DNA of 64,000 bases from Phycisphaeraceae bacterium D3-23 (GCA_039555135.1 CP114179.1:1860001-1924000); one strand, 5' to 3'; positions 1-8,914 are shown, counted from the stretch's first letter. Translations and numbers: made by a program. Notes: generated from the letters alone by a model not told the origin.

Positions 1-243
1 TTCGTCGTGCTCTTCAACTGGCTGCTCGCCAAACGCGGCAAGCGCGCCCCCGCCAACCCCTGGGGCGGCAACCAGCTCGAGTGGCACACCAACTCCCCCC
101 CCCCGCACCTGAACTTCGACTACGACCCCGTCGGCACCGACCCCTACCACTTCCACGACTGGAAGTACGACGAAGAAATCGACGGCTACGTCCTGGACCC
201 CGAGCACGACCCAAGCAACCCGACCCAGCAGCCCGTGCATTAG
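1..243 (+). CDS. ctaD: Cytochrome c oxidase subunit I, C-terminal end (partial)
   Basis: The reading frame is open from the first base, so the gene starts outside the window and only about 80 C-terminal residues are present. They contain NPWGGNQLEWHTNSPPP followed by HLNF, which matches the conserved tail of heme-copper oxidase subunit I just after its last membrane helix (the family usually reads NPWxxxxLEWxxxSPPP). The preceding LFNWLLAKRGKRAP looks like the end of that helix and its basic cytoplasmic flank. Subunit I holds the heme a / heme a3-CuB centre that reduces oxygen. The downstream subunit III and IV genes lie on the same strand, which supports one operon. The catalytic histidines are not in the window. 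Confidence 0.9.
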   Translation, partial: FVVLFNWLLAKRGKRAPANPWGGNQLEWHTNSPPPHLNFDYDPVGTDPYHFHDWKYDEEIDGYVLDPEHDPSNPTQQPVH

Positions 244-310
244 CGCGGGGGACTTGAGCAGGCGGTGAACCGCCTTGTGCCGACTGCGTGTATGTTTTGA
301 TGCCTTGTCA

Positions 311-340
311 CCTAGGCCCTAGGCCCTAAGCCCTAACGAC
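311..340 (+). repeat. Start-proximal CCTAGGCCC repeat, copy 1
   Basis: The 19-base string CCTAGGCCCTAGGCCCTAA begins here and the ATG of the next gene follows at 342. The identical 19-mer recurs at 29962-29980, again just before an ATG. The flanks are also alike: GATGCCTTG before this copy and GATTGCCTTG before the other, with a CCCTA-rich stretch and ACTA after both. This looks like a shared mobile or regulatory element; no function is known to me. Confidence 0.7.
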
Positions 341-341
341 T

Positions 342-1631
342 ATGTCTGACCACGAACACGATCACGACCATCCCGACTATCTGGCGCACCACTTCGATAC
401 GCCCGACCAGCAGTTCGAGGCCGGCAAGCTCGGCATGTGGCTGTTCCTCGTCACCGAGGTGCTGATGTTCGGCGGGCTGTTCTGCGCCTACGCGCTGTAC
501 CGCGCCAACCACCCCGACATCTTCGTCTACGCCCACGGCTTCCTGGACTGGAAACTGGGCGCGACCAACACCGCCATCCTGCTGGCCAGCTCGTTCACGA
601 TGGCCCTGGCCGTCCGCGCTTCGCAGCTCGGGCAGAAGGGCGCGCTCGTCCTGCTGCTGGTCCTCACGCTCGGCGGCGGGGTCGGGTTCCTGGTCATCAA
701 GTACGTCGAGTACACCAGCAAGTTTGGCCACCAGCTCTGGCCCGGGCAGCACAACCTGTACTACCCGCAAGAACTCACGAAGCTCCAACAGGTCGATGGG
801 GAAAAACAACTCGTCCGCGACGCCGAGGGCAACCCGCTGCTTATCACCCGAAGCATGCAGCTCGACGAGATCGCGTTTGTCGAGTTCGAGGTCCTCGCGC
901 TGGGCCACGGCTACGCGCCCGAGCGCCCGCAGACCACCTTCGACCAGTACCGCGCCGCGGGCGTGTTTGAGCGCCTGCACGGCCACCACTTCGAGGACGC
1001 GATGGAGCTGTTCGCCGGCCTCGGGGTCGATGTCAGCGCCGTCGTCGATGCACACCACGACGGGCATGGCCACGACGAACACGACGACGGCCACGCGACC
1101 GACGAGGCGCACGCCGAGGGCGGCGAAGGCCACGAAGAAACCCACGGCGAAGAACACGCGGCGCACCCTGTCGAGGAAGACCCGGCCTTCGACTACAACG
1201 CCGAGATGATGCTCGTCCCCGTGGCGGGCGAGACTGCCGCCGCGTCGAAGGTCACGCCCCCGCCGTACGCCGGGACACAGCTATCGCACGACTTTGCGCA
1301 CGATGCGGATCCGACCCACAAAGCGAGCACGCTCGAAGCACTCGGCGCCCCCGACCTCTCGCACAGCGGGCACTACCTGCCCTACGCGATGCAGCCCGAG
1401 GCGGTCCAACGCCGCGTCCACCTGTTCTTCCAGATCTACTACTGCGCGACGGGGCTTCACGCCTTGCACGTCCTGATCGGCATGGGCTGCATCACCTGGG
1501 TATTGGGCAAGTCCTTGGCCGGGTCGTTCTCGGCCGAGTACAACGTCCCCGTCGATATCGTCGGTCTGTACTGGCATATCGTCGACCTGATCTGGATCTT
1601 CCTGTTCCCGCTGCTGTACCTGATCCACTGA
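342..1631 (+). CDS. ctaE: Cytochrome c oxidase subunit III with a large His-rich insertion
   Basis: This 429-residue membrane protein is a heme-copper oxidase subunit III. Hydrophobic helices lie near residues 31-53, 72-92, 100-120, 358-385 and 403-428. Family landmarks include GMWLFLVTEVLMFGGLF near the N-terminus and the C-terminal YWHIVDLIWIFLFPLLY. Between the third and fourth of these helices sits an insert of roughly 230 residues (about 128-352). The usual protein is around 200-260 residues and lacks it. Residues 237-275 of the insert are extremely rich in His, Asp and Glu, and the N-terminus (DHEHDHDH) is similar. Such stretches can bind metal, so a copper or zinc buffering role is possible, but this is inference. 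It follows ctaD by about 100 bases and is probably co-transcribed with the subunit IV gene. Confidence 0.9.
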   Translation: MSDHEHDHDHPDYLAHHFDTPDQQFEAGKLGMWLFLVTEVLMFGGLFCAYALYRANHPDIFVYAHGFLDWKLGATNTAILLASSFTMALAVRASQLGQKGALVLLLVLTLGGGVGFLVIKYVEYTSKFGHQLWPGQHNLYYPQELTKLQQVDGEKQLVRDAEGNPLLITRSMQLDEIAFVEFEVLALGHGYAPERPQTTFDQYRAAGVFERLHGHHFEDAMELFAGLGVDVSAVVDAHHDGHGHDEHDDGHATDEAHAEGGEGHEETHGEEHAAHPVEEDPAFDYNAEMMLVPVAGETAAASKVTPPPYAGTQLSHDFAHDADPTHKASTLEALGAPDLSHSGHYLPYAMQPEAVQRRVHLFFQIYYCATGLHALHVLIGMGCITWVLGKSLAGSFSAEYNVPVDIVGLYWHIVDLIWIFLFPLLYLIH

Positions 1632-1759
1632 GTGATTTTTGATTTACGATTTCAGATTTTGATGTTGACCCCAAGCCCGCGGCTTTGACGCGAGCGGTAA
1701 CGCCGCAGAAAACGAAAGTCAGAATGCCCCGCCCGGGCTACGACGCCACGAGAAACGCT

Positions 1760-2206
1760 ATGTCCGACACGCCCCTGAACCACGACGAACACGCAGACGC
1801 CCACGCGGGTGACGGCCATGGCCACGACGGCGAACACCACGTCGTCGGGTGGAAGATCCTCACCGTCGTCTTCCTCGCGCTGATGGTGCTCACGGTCCTG
1901 ACCGTCGCGGCGATCAACGTCGACCTCGGGCCCTTGAACATAGTCGTCGCCCTGGGCATCGCGCTGGTCAAGGCGCTCCTCGTCGTCTTCATCTTTATGC
2001 ACATCTGGTGGGACCGCGCGTTCCACGGCCTGCTGATCGGCGGGTCGCTGTTCTTCGTCACGCTCTTCATCGCGTTCACGATGATCGACACGGCCCACTA
2101 CGAAACCGACATCGAAGCCGAAGACCGCATCAAGGAGGTCGAAGCGATCGGGACCGGCAACTACACGCCGTCGCCCACGCTCCAGACCGACGGTGGCGGG
2201 CACTGA
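1760..2206 (+). CDS. Cytochrome c oxidase subunit IV (prokaryotic type)
   Basis: The protein has 148 residues from the ATG at 1760. An upstream in-frame start at 1685 would add 25 residues with no family character, so the later start is preferred. After a His/Asp-rich N-terminus there are three hydrophobic helices near residues 31-53, 58-80 and 89-109. The second holds KALLVVFIFMHI, the typical signature of the small bacterial subunit IV, which stabilises the oxidase and has no redox centre. Its His-rich head echoes those of the neighbouring subunit III and may reflect shared exposure to metal. The gene lies about 130 bases after ctaE on the same strand. Confidence 0.85.
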   Translation: MSDTPLNHDEHADAHAGDGHGHDGEHHVVGWKILTVVFLALMVLTVLTVAAINVDLGPLNIVVALGIALVKALLVVFIFMHIWWDRAFHGLLIGGSLFFVTLFIAFTMIDTAHYETDIEAEDRIKEVEAIGTGNYTPSPTLQTDGGGH

Positions 2207-2473
2207 GCCCTCGGCAACCAGTCGGCGACTCCGAAGCCACAGGTATAAGAAGACGCCGCCACGGCCAATCCGCATCGTGCCACGGTTGATCCGCGGCTCG
2301 GAGCGGTCGGCCGTGCTCCGGCAATCCGACGACAGTATTGACCACAGCCGAGACGGCCGACCGCTGAAGCGAATCGACCGTGCCCACCGCCAGCCATCTA
2401 TAGTTGACCCCCGCCCCGGCCTTCAGCGCGCCTAGACTATTTTGGCTCTACCCAAGCACTCCACCCAACCGCC

Positions 2474-3160
2474 ATGCCCGACACGACGCCCACCACGCCC
2501 GACGCCGCCCAAGCGCCCCACCCCTTCCGGGTGCTGATGGGGCATACCCGGGGTAACGCGGTCCCGCCGGGCACGCATGCGCTGGGGATGTGGCTGTTCC
2601 TCGCCGCGCTCGCGATGCTTTTCCTGGCCGGGCTGCTCGCCTACATCCTCATCCGCATCATGGGCACGTTCGACTACGTCGCGCCCACCGGCGAGGTCGT
2701 CCCCGCCACTGCCCCGCCGCTGCACACCCTCCAGATGCCCATGGTCCTCTGGCTCAGCACCGCCGCGATCCTGCTCTCGAGCTACACCCTCCACCGCGCC
2801 GTGGAAAACATCCGCCACGAACGCCAGGACAAGTTCCGACAGGCCCTCACCGCGACGCTCGTCCTGGCCGCCCCGTTCTTCCTCGCCCAGCTCTTCGGCC
2901 TCGGGCTTATGCTCAAGGGCAACGGCGACCTCACGCTGGGCGGATCGCCCGCGCTCTACCGCACAATCGTCTTCCTCATCGTCGTCCACGCCCTGCACCT
3001 GGTCGGCGGGCTGATCCCCCTGGCCGTCGTCACGAAGCGCGCCCACGCCGGCCGCTACGACCACGAGTGCCATACCCCCGTCGCCAACCTCGCGCGCTAC
3101 TGGCACTTCCTCGACCTCGTCTGGCTGACGATGTTCGGGACGTTCCTGGTGCTGGGGTAG
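2474..3160 (+). CDS. Second cytochrome c oxidase subunit III-like protein
   Basis: This 228-residue integral membrane protein has about five hydrophobic helices. It carries subunit III landmarks: GMWLFLAALAMLFLAGLLAY near residue 40, and a C-terminal YWHFLDLVWLTMFGTFLVLG that matches the YWHFVDxVW motif. It is of normal family length and lacks the His-rich insert of the upstream subunit III, so the operon encodes two different subunit III-like proteins. It might replace subunit III under some conditions or belong to another oxidase or quinol-oxidase-like complex. The 267-base gap after the subunit IV gene leaves room for a separate promoter. It is the last gene on this strand before a hairpin and a convergent cluster. 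Confidence 0.85.
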   Translation: MPDTTPTTPDAAQAPHPFRVLMGHTRGNAVPPGTHALGMWLFLAALAMLFLAGLLAYILIRIMGTFDYVAPTGEVVPATAPPLHTLQMPMVLWLSTAAILLSSYTLHRAVENIRHERQDKFRQALTATLVLAAPFFLAQLFGLGLMLKGNGDLTLGGSPALYRTIVFLIVVHALHLVGGLIPLAVVTKRAHAGRYDHECHTPVANLARYWHFLDLVWLTMFGTFLVLG

Positions 3161-3212
3161 GAAACAGGCTCGAGCAATCAGGCTTGAGACAAACGCATTT
3201 GATATGAAGCAA

Positions 3213-3241
3213 GAAGCCCACGCTCGTCGAGCGTGGGCTTC
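3213..3241. terminator. Hairpin between convergent gene clusters
   Basis: A perfect 13-base stem, GAAGCCCACGCTC against GAGCGTGGGCTTC, closes on a three-base loop GTC. It lies between the end of the oxidase operon (+) and the end of the TadE-like cluster (-), where a bidirectional terminator is expected. No clear U-tract follows on either strand, so termination efficiency is uncertain. Confidence 0.7.
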
Positions 3242-3286
3242 ATGTTGACTTACAAAACTGAATCGAACCTCACACCGAAATCCAAC

Positions 3287-4054
3287 TCAATACGACCAGC
3301 CGCTGGACGGGTCCCAGGTGGTGGGGATGTCGGGGCCGCGGTAGCCGGGGTAGGCCGTGTAGAACTCTTGGATCGCCAAGGCGAGGTCGTTGGTGCGGGT
3401 GTAGGGGGAGAGGCCCTCGTCGAGCTCGACGAAGAAGACTTCGCGCAGCGCCGGCCCAGGCACGACACGGTAAGAGGCGGGCTCCCACTTCTGCTTCTGG
3501 CTGTTGTACGTCACGCCGTTGGCGAACCGCCAGTCGCCGTTGAGTCGACGGTGGCCCGTGCGGGTGCGCGTCATGTCGGACATGAAACGTGCAAGGTAGG
3601 GGCTGATCTGGTCGTGCCGGGCCTCGAAGCGTTCGTAGATGCCGGTGGGCGACGAGGACAGGAAGCTCTCGAGGTACGCGAAGCCCTCGTCCGCGGTCTG
3701 CTGCTGGAGGGTGCGGTGGGCGTCGGGGATATCGGTTCGGCCGCGGTTGCGCGCCTCGGTCAGCGTGCGCGCCTGATCGGTGACATCGCTGAAGAACGCC
3801 TGGTTCAGCGGCTCGTGTCCCAGCACCTCAGCCTGTCCGGGGCCCGTCGCGCCGGGGGTGGTCTCGCGCCAGACCTCGTAGCGGTCCATGTTGGTGACGC
3901 GCTCGAGCCGGCGGAAGCTCCAGCCCAAGTACATCAGCAGCACGATCACAACCATCAGAAGCGGCGTGATCAGGACGGTCTCGACCATCACCGCGCCGCG
4001 GCGGTTGCGGCGGAGACGGGCGGTCCGGCGGGTTGGATGAGGTTTACTAGACAT
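3287..4054 (-). CDS. TadE-like pilus-assembly family protein
   Basis: The 255-residue protein has a basic N-terminus (about residues 8-19), then GAVMVETVLITPLLMVVIVL at residues 20-39. This is the TadE-like pattern of a glycine followed by a glutamate a few residues into a single hydrophobic helix. The rest is a soluble domain I do not recognise, presumably exported. TadE/TadF/TadG are minor pseudopilin-like proteins of Flp/Tad pili. It is the last of three same-strand genes; the upstream TadG-like gene ends 28 bases before this start, so they are likely one operon. No Tad ATPase, secretin or peptidase is in the window, so a working Tad apparatus here is unproven. Confidence 0.7.
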   Translation of the reverse strand: MSSKPHPTRRTARLRRNRRGAVMVETVLITPLLMVVIVLLMYLGWSFRRLERVTNMDRYEVWRETTPGATGPGQAEVLGHEPLNQAFFSDVTDQARTLTEARNRGRTDIPDAHRTLQQQTADEGFAYLESFLSSSPTGIYERFEARHDQISPYLARFMSDMTRTRTGHRRLNGDWRFANGVTYNSQKQKWEPASYRVVPGPALREVFFVELDEGLSPYTRTNDLALAIQEFYTAYPGYRGPDIPTTWDPSSGWSY

Positions 4055-4081
4055 CGTAGTTCGTGGGGTTTTGATTTTTCC

Positions 4082-5956
4082 TCAATGGTTCAACAGGATC
4101 GGCGCGAGCTCCTCGACCGAACGGAGGTAGCGGGCGACTTCGCCGACTTCGCCGGCATCCAGGTCGGGGAACCCGCCGGCATCGCCGAGCGTTTCTTCCA
4201 TCAGGTTCACCCAGCCGGTGTAGTCCTGCACGGGCTCGAGCTGGGCGTGCCACATCTGGGTCCAGAGGTCCCACGAGTGGTTGTTGAAGACGCCGGCCTG
4301 CGCGATCGCGACGTGGCCGTCGTACGCGCCGGTGTTGAACAGGTCGGCCCACATGGGCGCGGTGTTGGGCTGCTTGGCGACACCAAGGAACGCGAAGGGC
4401 TCGCCGGGCTGGCCGACCGCGCCGTCCTGGGGCCGGAACATCGTGGCGTGGTCGAAGTCGACGGGCGCAGGCAGCTCGTTTCGGTTGGTGAAGTTGTTGG
4501 GGTTACGGATCTCGATCTGTGGGCCGACGTTCATCCCCGCCCAGACAAACTCGCGGGTGAGCTCGGTGCGTGTCTCGACGCCTGTGTCGGGGTCGGTGTA
4601 GACGATCTCGGCCTCGTCCTGCCAGGTGTGGTTGCCGGTCTTGGGCAGGCCCGGCACGTTCAGCCGGCCGCCGCGCGGGCGCAGGATGGTCCAGTCGGTG
4701 AGCACGGGATCGGGGGTCTGCGGGACGTCGTTGATGAAGACCTGCTGGAAGTCCATGCGGATGAACTGCGTGTACGCGGCGCGGGGAGTGCCGGCCTCGA
4801 TGATCGAGCGGGCCTCTTCGTAGCTCGTGATCCACTGCGGGTCGAGGAACACCCACTCCTGCGCCGAGCCGGGCCAGACGTAGTTGAGCTTGTTCCCCGC
4901 CATGCGGTTGACGCGGGTGACGAACTGGCTGTTGTAGAGCACGCCCTCGACATCGACGCGGTCGCGCAGCACGCGACCCAACCACTGCCATGTGCCGAAG
5001 GTCGTGTAGGACGTCACCCGGCTGGAGACGACGATCGACCCGCCGCCACGCCCCGTCCCGCCGGACCAGCGCGAGCCAAAGCCGTCGGTGACGCGTTCGT
5101 TGCCGCGGTCGGGGTTGGGGATCTCGACATCCTCGCGCTGCGAAGACTGCCAGCCAAAGATCGTGTCGTACGGGCCGCGGTTGGTGATCTCGTCATCGAC
5201 CCAATCGGGCAGCCGGCCGCGCGTCACCGGGCCGCGGAAGTCGTCGAACTCGTAGCGCTCCCAAATGTACTGCGGTCGGAAGGGCGCGGTGAACGCGGCA
5301 GTCCGCTCGCCCTGGTGGTGCATGTTGTCTCGGCCGGACTGGATCGCGTTGACCTGCTGCAGCTCGCCGACGTACTCCATCGTGGACTGGCTCAGCGCGT
5401 CGAGCGACTCCATCGCCTTCCATAGCTCGCCGCGCCCATCCGGGCCGCTGTAGAACGTCATCTCCCGGACGTCGTAGCCCGAGTGGTTGAAGAACTGGTC
5501 CATCTCGGTCAGCAGCGCGATCTGCTCAATGAGGTCGTCGCGGATCATGCGCAGCTGGTCGTCGACCCACGGGTCGCTGCCGCCGCGCGTGATCTGGTCG
5601 ATGACGACGTCGAGCGTCGCCTCTTGGTCGGCCAGGGTGTACTCCACCGCCAGGGGCATCGAATCGAGCATCTGCACCGCCGCGATCAGCCGGGAGATCT
5701 CGACGTTATTCATCGCCACCGTGTTGAACGACCGCGCGACATAGCCCGCGCCGCCCACGGCCACGGCGTCGGCCGCGTTCTGCGTCTCCTGGCGCAGCTG
5801 TGCGTGCCGGCCCGTGTTGAACACGTAGCCGATCATCCCCGCGATCAGGAAGATGCCGAACACCGCGATCACGATCACCACACCGCGCTGCCGCGCCGAG
5901 CGCGCACGCAGCGCTCGACGCGAGCGGGGGGTCGGTCGTTTTTTCGCTGCGGTCAT
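4082..5956 (-). CDS. TadG-like pilus-assembly family protein
   Basis: The protein has 624 residues from the ATG at 5956. A GGAG sequence lies just upstream of that ATG, so it is preferred to the ATG at 6004. After a strongly basic N-terminus, RGVVIVIAVFGIFLIAGMIG forms one membrane helix near residues 24-46. Then comes NTGRHAQLRQETQNAADAVAVGGAG, which matches the TadG/TadE-like pattern (D/N-x-G, helical QxAADAAALAGA). The remaining 550 residues look extracytoplasmic and aromatic-rich, with no domain I can name. It sits between two TadE-like genes with short gaps. Role: probably a surface or pilus-tip component of a Tad-like system, inferred from family and position. Confidence 0.7.
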   Translation of the reverse strand: MTAAKKRPTPRSRRALRARSARQRGVVIVIAVFGIFLIAGMIGYVFNTGRHAQLRQETQNAADAVAVGGAGYVARSFNTVAMNNVEISRLIAAVQMLDSMPLAVEYTLADQEATLDVVIDQITRGGSDPWVDDQLRMIRDDLIEQIALLTEMDQFFNHSGYDVREMTFYSGPDGRGELWKAMESLDALSQSTMEYVGELQQVNAIQSGRDNMHHQGERTAAFTAPFRPQYIWERYEFDDFRGPVTRGRLPDWVDDEITNRGPYDTIFGWQSSQREDVEIPNPDRGNERVTDGFGSRWSGGTGRGGGSIVVSSRVTSYTTFGTWQWLGRVLRDRVDVEGVLYNSQFVTRVNRMAGNKLNYVWPGSAQEWVFLDPQWITSYEEARSIIEAGTPRAAYTQFIRMDFQQVFINDVPQTPDPVLTDWTILRPRGGRLNVPGLPKTGNHTWQDEAEIVYTDPDTGVETRTELTREFVWAGMNVGPQIEIRNPNNFTNRNELPAPVDFDHATMFRPQDGAVGQPGEPFAFLGVAKQPNTAPMWADLFNTGAYDGHVAIAQAGVFNNHSWDLWTQMWHAQLEPVQDYTGWVNLMEETLGDAGGFPDLDAGEVGEVARYLRSVEELAPILLNH

Positions 5957-6012
5957 CTCATTGCTCCAGACAGACCGACGCTCACACGTCGCGTACACAT
6001 TCAATCGCAGGC

Positions 6013-6945
6013 TCAGCGGCGCGGGACGCGCGGCGGGTCAGGCAGGGTCCGGTCGATGCCTTCATTCGTCAAAATAGCCCGCGCACGAATCACGGTCCAT
6101 GTCCCCGGCGGCGGGGGCGAGCCATTGTTCGTGCGCGACTGTGGGCTATAGCTGCCCGAGTTCGCGCCGTCGCTTCGGCTGCCCGACAGGCGGAACAGCT
6201 GCGACGCGACCGGCACCGTCAACGCAAACTCGTGGCGGACCTGCACCGCGATCGCTTCCTTCGGGCCGAAGTTCACCTGGCCCGTAACGTCGCTAAACAG
6301 CACCGTGCCATCGTCGAGCGCGTTGACCGACTGGACCGTCACCGTCGTGTGTTGCTCGGCATAGTTCAGCCGCCCCTCGGCGAGGTTGTCGACCCAGCCC
6401 GGCGCGGTCTGGCCCTGCGCGCTGTAGTAGCGGTGCAGACCGCTTACCAGCGTCGTGGCCATCTGCAGGTCGCCCTCTTCCTGCCCCGACACGGGCATCA
6501 CGGCGATGATCGCGGCGGCGCGGATGTGGTCAAACTTGAACCCGCCCTCGATCGGCGTGAGCACGTTGGGCCCGTCCGCGCCGATGTTTGCGGGGATGTA
6601 GACGATCGCCGAACGCGCAGCCGCATAGGCAGAGTAGTTGACGTAGAAGAGCCCGGTGAAGACGAGCATCGTCTGGATCAGGATCAGCGTCACCGTCAAC
6701 AGGAACGGCGCGACCAGGACAAACTCGATCGTCGCGACGCCCGACTCGTTGGAGGGTCCGCCACCCGCCCGGGACGGGGAGGTCCGCCGAAGACGCCAGC
6801 CCATGAACACCAGCAGCAACACACAAACCCCAGCGATCGCGAGGCAGGTCACGGCCGGGCCGCTGGTGAGCGTCTCCCACCACCACGCCTGCGAGGCAGG
6901 CGCGGCATTGGCCAGCGCGGTCGGGATGTCGGCGGTCACCTGCAT
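6013..6945 (-). CDS. TadE-like protein with an extra N-terminal membrane helix
   Basis: This 310-residue protein has two hydrophobic segments. The first is near residues 31-50. The second begins at residue 69 (GVATIEFVLVAPFLLTVTL), with the TadE-type Gly and Glu at its start. Ordinary TadE proteins start directly with this segment, so the upstream helix is an addition. The C-terminal region is extracytoplasmic and unassigned. It is the first gene of the trio on this strand. About 200 bases of non-coding sequence upstream, bordered by the end of the glycanase gene, probably hold the promoter. Function in a Tad-like pilus or surface complex is inferred. Confidence 0.68.
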   Translation of the reverse strand: MQVTADIPTALANAAPASQAWWWETLTSGPAVTCLAIAGVCVLLLVFMGWRLRRTSPSRAGGGPSNESGVATIEFVLVAPFLLTVTLILIQTMLVFTGLFYVNYSAYAAARSAIVYIPANIGADGPNVLTPIEGGFKFDHIRAAAIIAVMPVSGQEEGDLQMATTLVSGLHRYYSAQGQTAPGWVDNLAEGRLNYAEQHTTVTVQSVNALDDGTVLFSDVTGQVNFGPKEAIAVQVRHEFALTVPVASQLFRLSGSRSDGANSGSYSPQSRTNNGSPPPPGTWTVIRARAILTNEGIDRTLPDPPRVPRR

Positions 6946-7150
6946 AGAAAACTACAACGCCCGATTGTACCGGGACAAACGCCGTCTCCATAGAGACTAA
7001 CGCACAAAAACCCCCCACCATTTCATCGGCTATGGCAATTCCCAGGGTTTCCACATTCCCCCAGGCCCGGCAAAACGGACCACGGAACCCAGAATGCCCA
7101 AATTAACATTCCGAAGCCGATAAAACCGGCCCCTAGGGACTGACAGGGCC

Positions 7151-8914
7151 TTATCGCGTGTAAAACACCTGCGATTCGACCCAGTGCGTCGCCTGCGCCT
7201 GGTCACGCGCCAGGTTCTCATACGCCATCGGGACATACCCCAGCGTCGCCTCCCGGCCCTCGGCAAACGCCTCGCCCAGCCCGATTTCCCAGGGCAAGAC
7301 CATCGCGCCCGGGGCCCAGCCCGCGCGGTCGAACTTCCACGTCCCGCCCTGGGGCCGGCACGGATTCAGGTAGCAGTCCTCACGCCAGAGCAGGTCGCCA
7401 TGACGTTCGGTGCGGTTGACGACCAGCGTCCGGTCGGCGGGCATGAACTCCCCGGCGTTGTACGTCGCGGGGTGCATACCGTGGCCCGTTACCATCAGCC
7501 GGACAAACCCGCCGGTCGCGCCTTCGGGCAGCGTCAGCGTCTTGTCCTCAAAGAACGCCTGCATCGGCGCGGCAGGGTTGCCGTACTCCGGCTCGCCGGT
7601 CCAGAGGTTCTCGATCGCAACCACCTCTCGCTCGGGCGTCCCGGGGTAAAAATCGAGCGCCACGCTGATCGTCCAGCCCGGCGTCGTCTCAGGCGTCTCG
7701 CCCGACATCCACGTATCGACAAACAAGCCTGCGGCGATGTCGCCCGACAGCAGTGTCGCGTAGTCCGTGACGTCGATCTTCCATTCGTAAGGCCGGCCGT
7801 AGGGCGTGATAAAACGCAGCAGCTCGAAACGCTCGCCCGCCGCGTCGAAGATGTAGACCGCGCCCTTCTTGTCCCACGGGTCACACCCGCCCGGGCCTGG
7901 GTCGAGCGTGAGCGTCGCGATGATACGCCCGGTCTGCGCGGGGTCGATCTCGGGCAGCGCCGCCTGCGACATCGGCTCACGGTTGCCGGCGTGCACCACG
8001 GCCTTGTCGATCAGCATCGCCCGCGTCGGCTCGGCGCGCTCACGGGCCGGGGAACCGACCTCGTACGCGATCGCGCGAATATCAAACGGCGCGGCGAAGT
8101 CGCTGCTGCTCGCGCCAAAACCCAGGCGGTGCTCATAGGGCATCAACCCCGCCACAAACCGCCGACCGATCACGGCCTGCTCATCGATCAGGACCGTCAC
8201 ATACCCGCCACCGGTCGCGTGCTCGACACGCAGGTGTACGGCATGGAAACCTTCGTCCTCGTCTTCCTCGCCCTCGATCCCCACGGCGAAGTCGACATCG
8301 CTCAGCACGTTCGCGATCTCGACACCATCAAAGTGCAACGACACCTCGCGCTGCGGCCGATCGTAGATATTGCCCATCGCGTTGAACCAGTTGCCCGACG
8401 GCGGGTTGTGCGTATCAAACGCCACCGCCAAAGCGCCGGGCAGATTCGGCTCGTCCCACGAAAACCCCTCGGGCAGCGCATCGATCGGACCACTTTCGCC
8501 AAACCCCTGAGTCGGCAAGAGCGCCACCGCACCGCCAAGCCCGCCCACGCCCGCCCGCAGCAGGAACCGCACATCGACCGTCTCGTACCCGCCGCGCTCC
8601 CACAGCCCAAACACCGCCGTGTTCGTCTGGTGCGTGTAGCGCCAGGCCATCAGCATCTCGAGCGTGTCGCCCGGGTCAAACACGCCCGCGGCGATGTCCT
8701 CCGGCGTCACCCCCGACACCGACACGCTCGGCGGCGGCACGTCCGTCGGTACGGCGCTGGTCCCGCCGATCCGCTCGCCCCCCGACCCGCTCACATACAC
8801 CGGCGTCCCGTTAAACCGCGGTGGCCCCTCCGCCGCATCGGCCTCGGGCTGCGCGGCCACGATCGGCCCCGCCATCACCGCGAACAACAAAACACACCAC
8901 CAGCAAACGCGCAT
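7151..8914 (-). CDS. Secreted PNGase F-like peptide:N-glycosidase
   Basis: This 587-residue protein starts with a signal peptide (about residues 1-21). Residues 30-300 form a beta-rich region that may be a lectin-like domain. Residues 330-587 resemble flavobacterial PNGase F: CDPWDKKGAVYI, FELLRFITPYG, DVTDYATLLSG, NAGEF and GTWKFDRAGWAPG align with the known enzyme. The catalytic Asp60 is matched by Asp348 (WDK) and Glu206 by Glu489 (GEF). The third acidic residue, Glu118, appears to be Asp400 (VDTW). The cysteine of DRAGWCPG is alanine. PNGase F releases N-glycans from asparagine; this protein probably acts on glycoproteins outside the cytoplasm, although the Glu-to-Asp change could alter activity. 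It lies 70 bases downstream of the ThiF-like gene. Confidence 0.82.
   Translation of the reverse strand: MRVCWWCVLLFAVMAGPIVAAQPEADAAEGPPRFNGTPVYVSGSGGERIGGTSAVPTDVPPPSVSVSGVTPEDIAAGVFDPGDTLEMLMAWRYTHQTNTAVFGLWERGGYETVDVRFLLRAGVGGLGGAVALLPTQGFGESGPIDALPEGFSWDEPNLPGALAVAFDTHNPPSGNWFNAMGNIYDRPQREVSLHFDGVEIANVLSDVDFAVGIEGEEDEDEGFHAVHLRVEHATGGGYVTVLIDEQAVIGRRFVAGLMPYEHRLGFGASSSDFAAPFDIRAIAYEVGSPARERAEPTRAMLIDKAVVHAGNREPMSQAALPEIDPAQTGRIIATLTLDPGPGGCDPWDKKGAVYIFDAAGERFELLRFITPYGRPYEWKIDVTDYATLLSGDIAAGLFVDTWMSGETPETTPGWTISVALDFYPGTPEREVVAIENLWTGEPEYGNPAAPMQAFFEDKTLTLPEGATGGFVRLMVTGHGMHPATYNAGEFMPADRTLVVNRTERHGDLLWREDCYLNPCRPQGGTWKFDRAGWAPGAMVLPWEIGLGEAFAEGREATLGYVPMAYENLARDQAQATHWVESQVFYTR

Noticed and set aside
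311-329. Telomere-like CCCTAA pattern
   Set aside because: The CCTAGGCCC/CCCTAA words are short, internal and occur at gene starts. Nothing suggests a chromosome end.
805-925. Calling the Rossmann domain of the PQQ protein an active methyltransferase (numbers are residues of the protein at 16835-20992)
   Set aside because: The glycine-rich SAM loop is degenerate in both paralogues, so only the fold type is suggested.
3233-5425. A 730-codon open frame antisense to the TadG-like gene
   Set aside because: High-GC DNA often gives long antisense frames. This one has Val/Gly/Arg/Ala-rich composition, no signal peptide or domain, and overlaps a recognisable gene.
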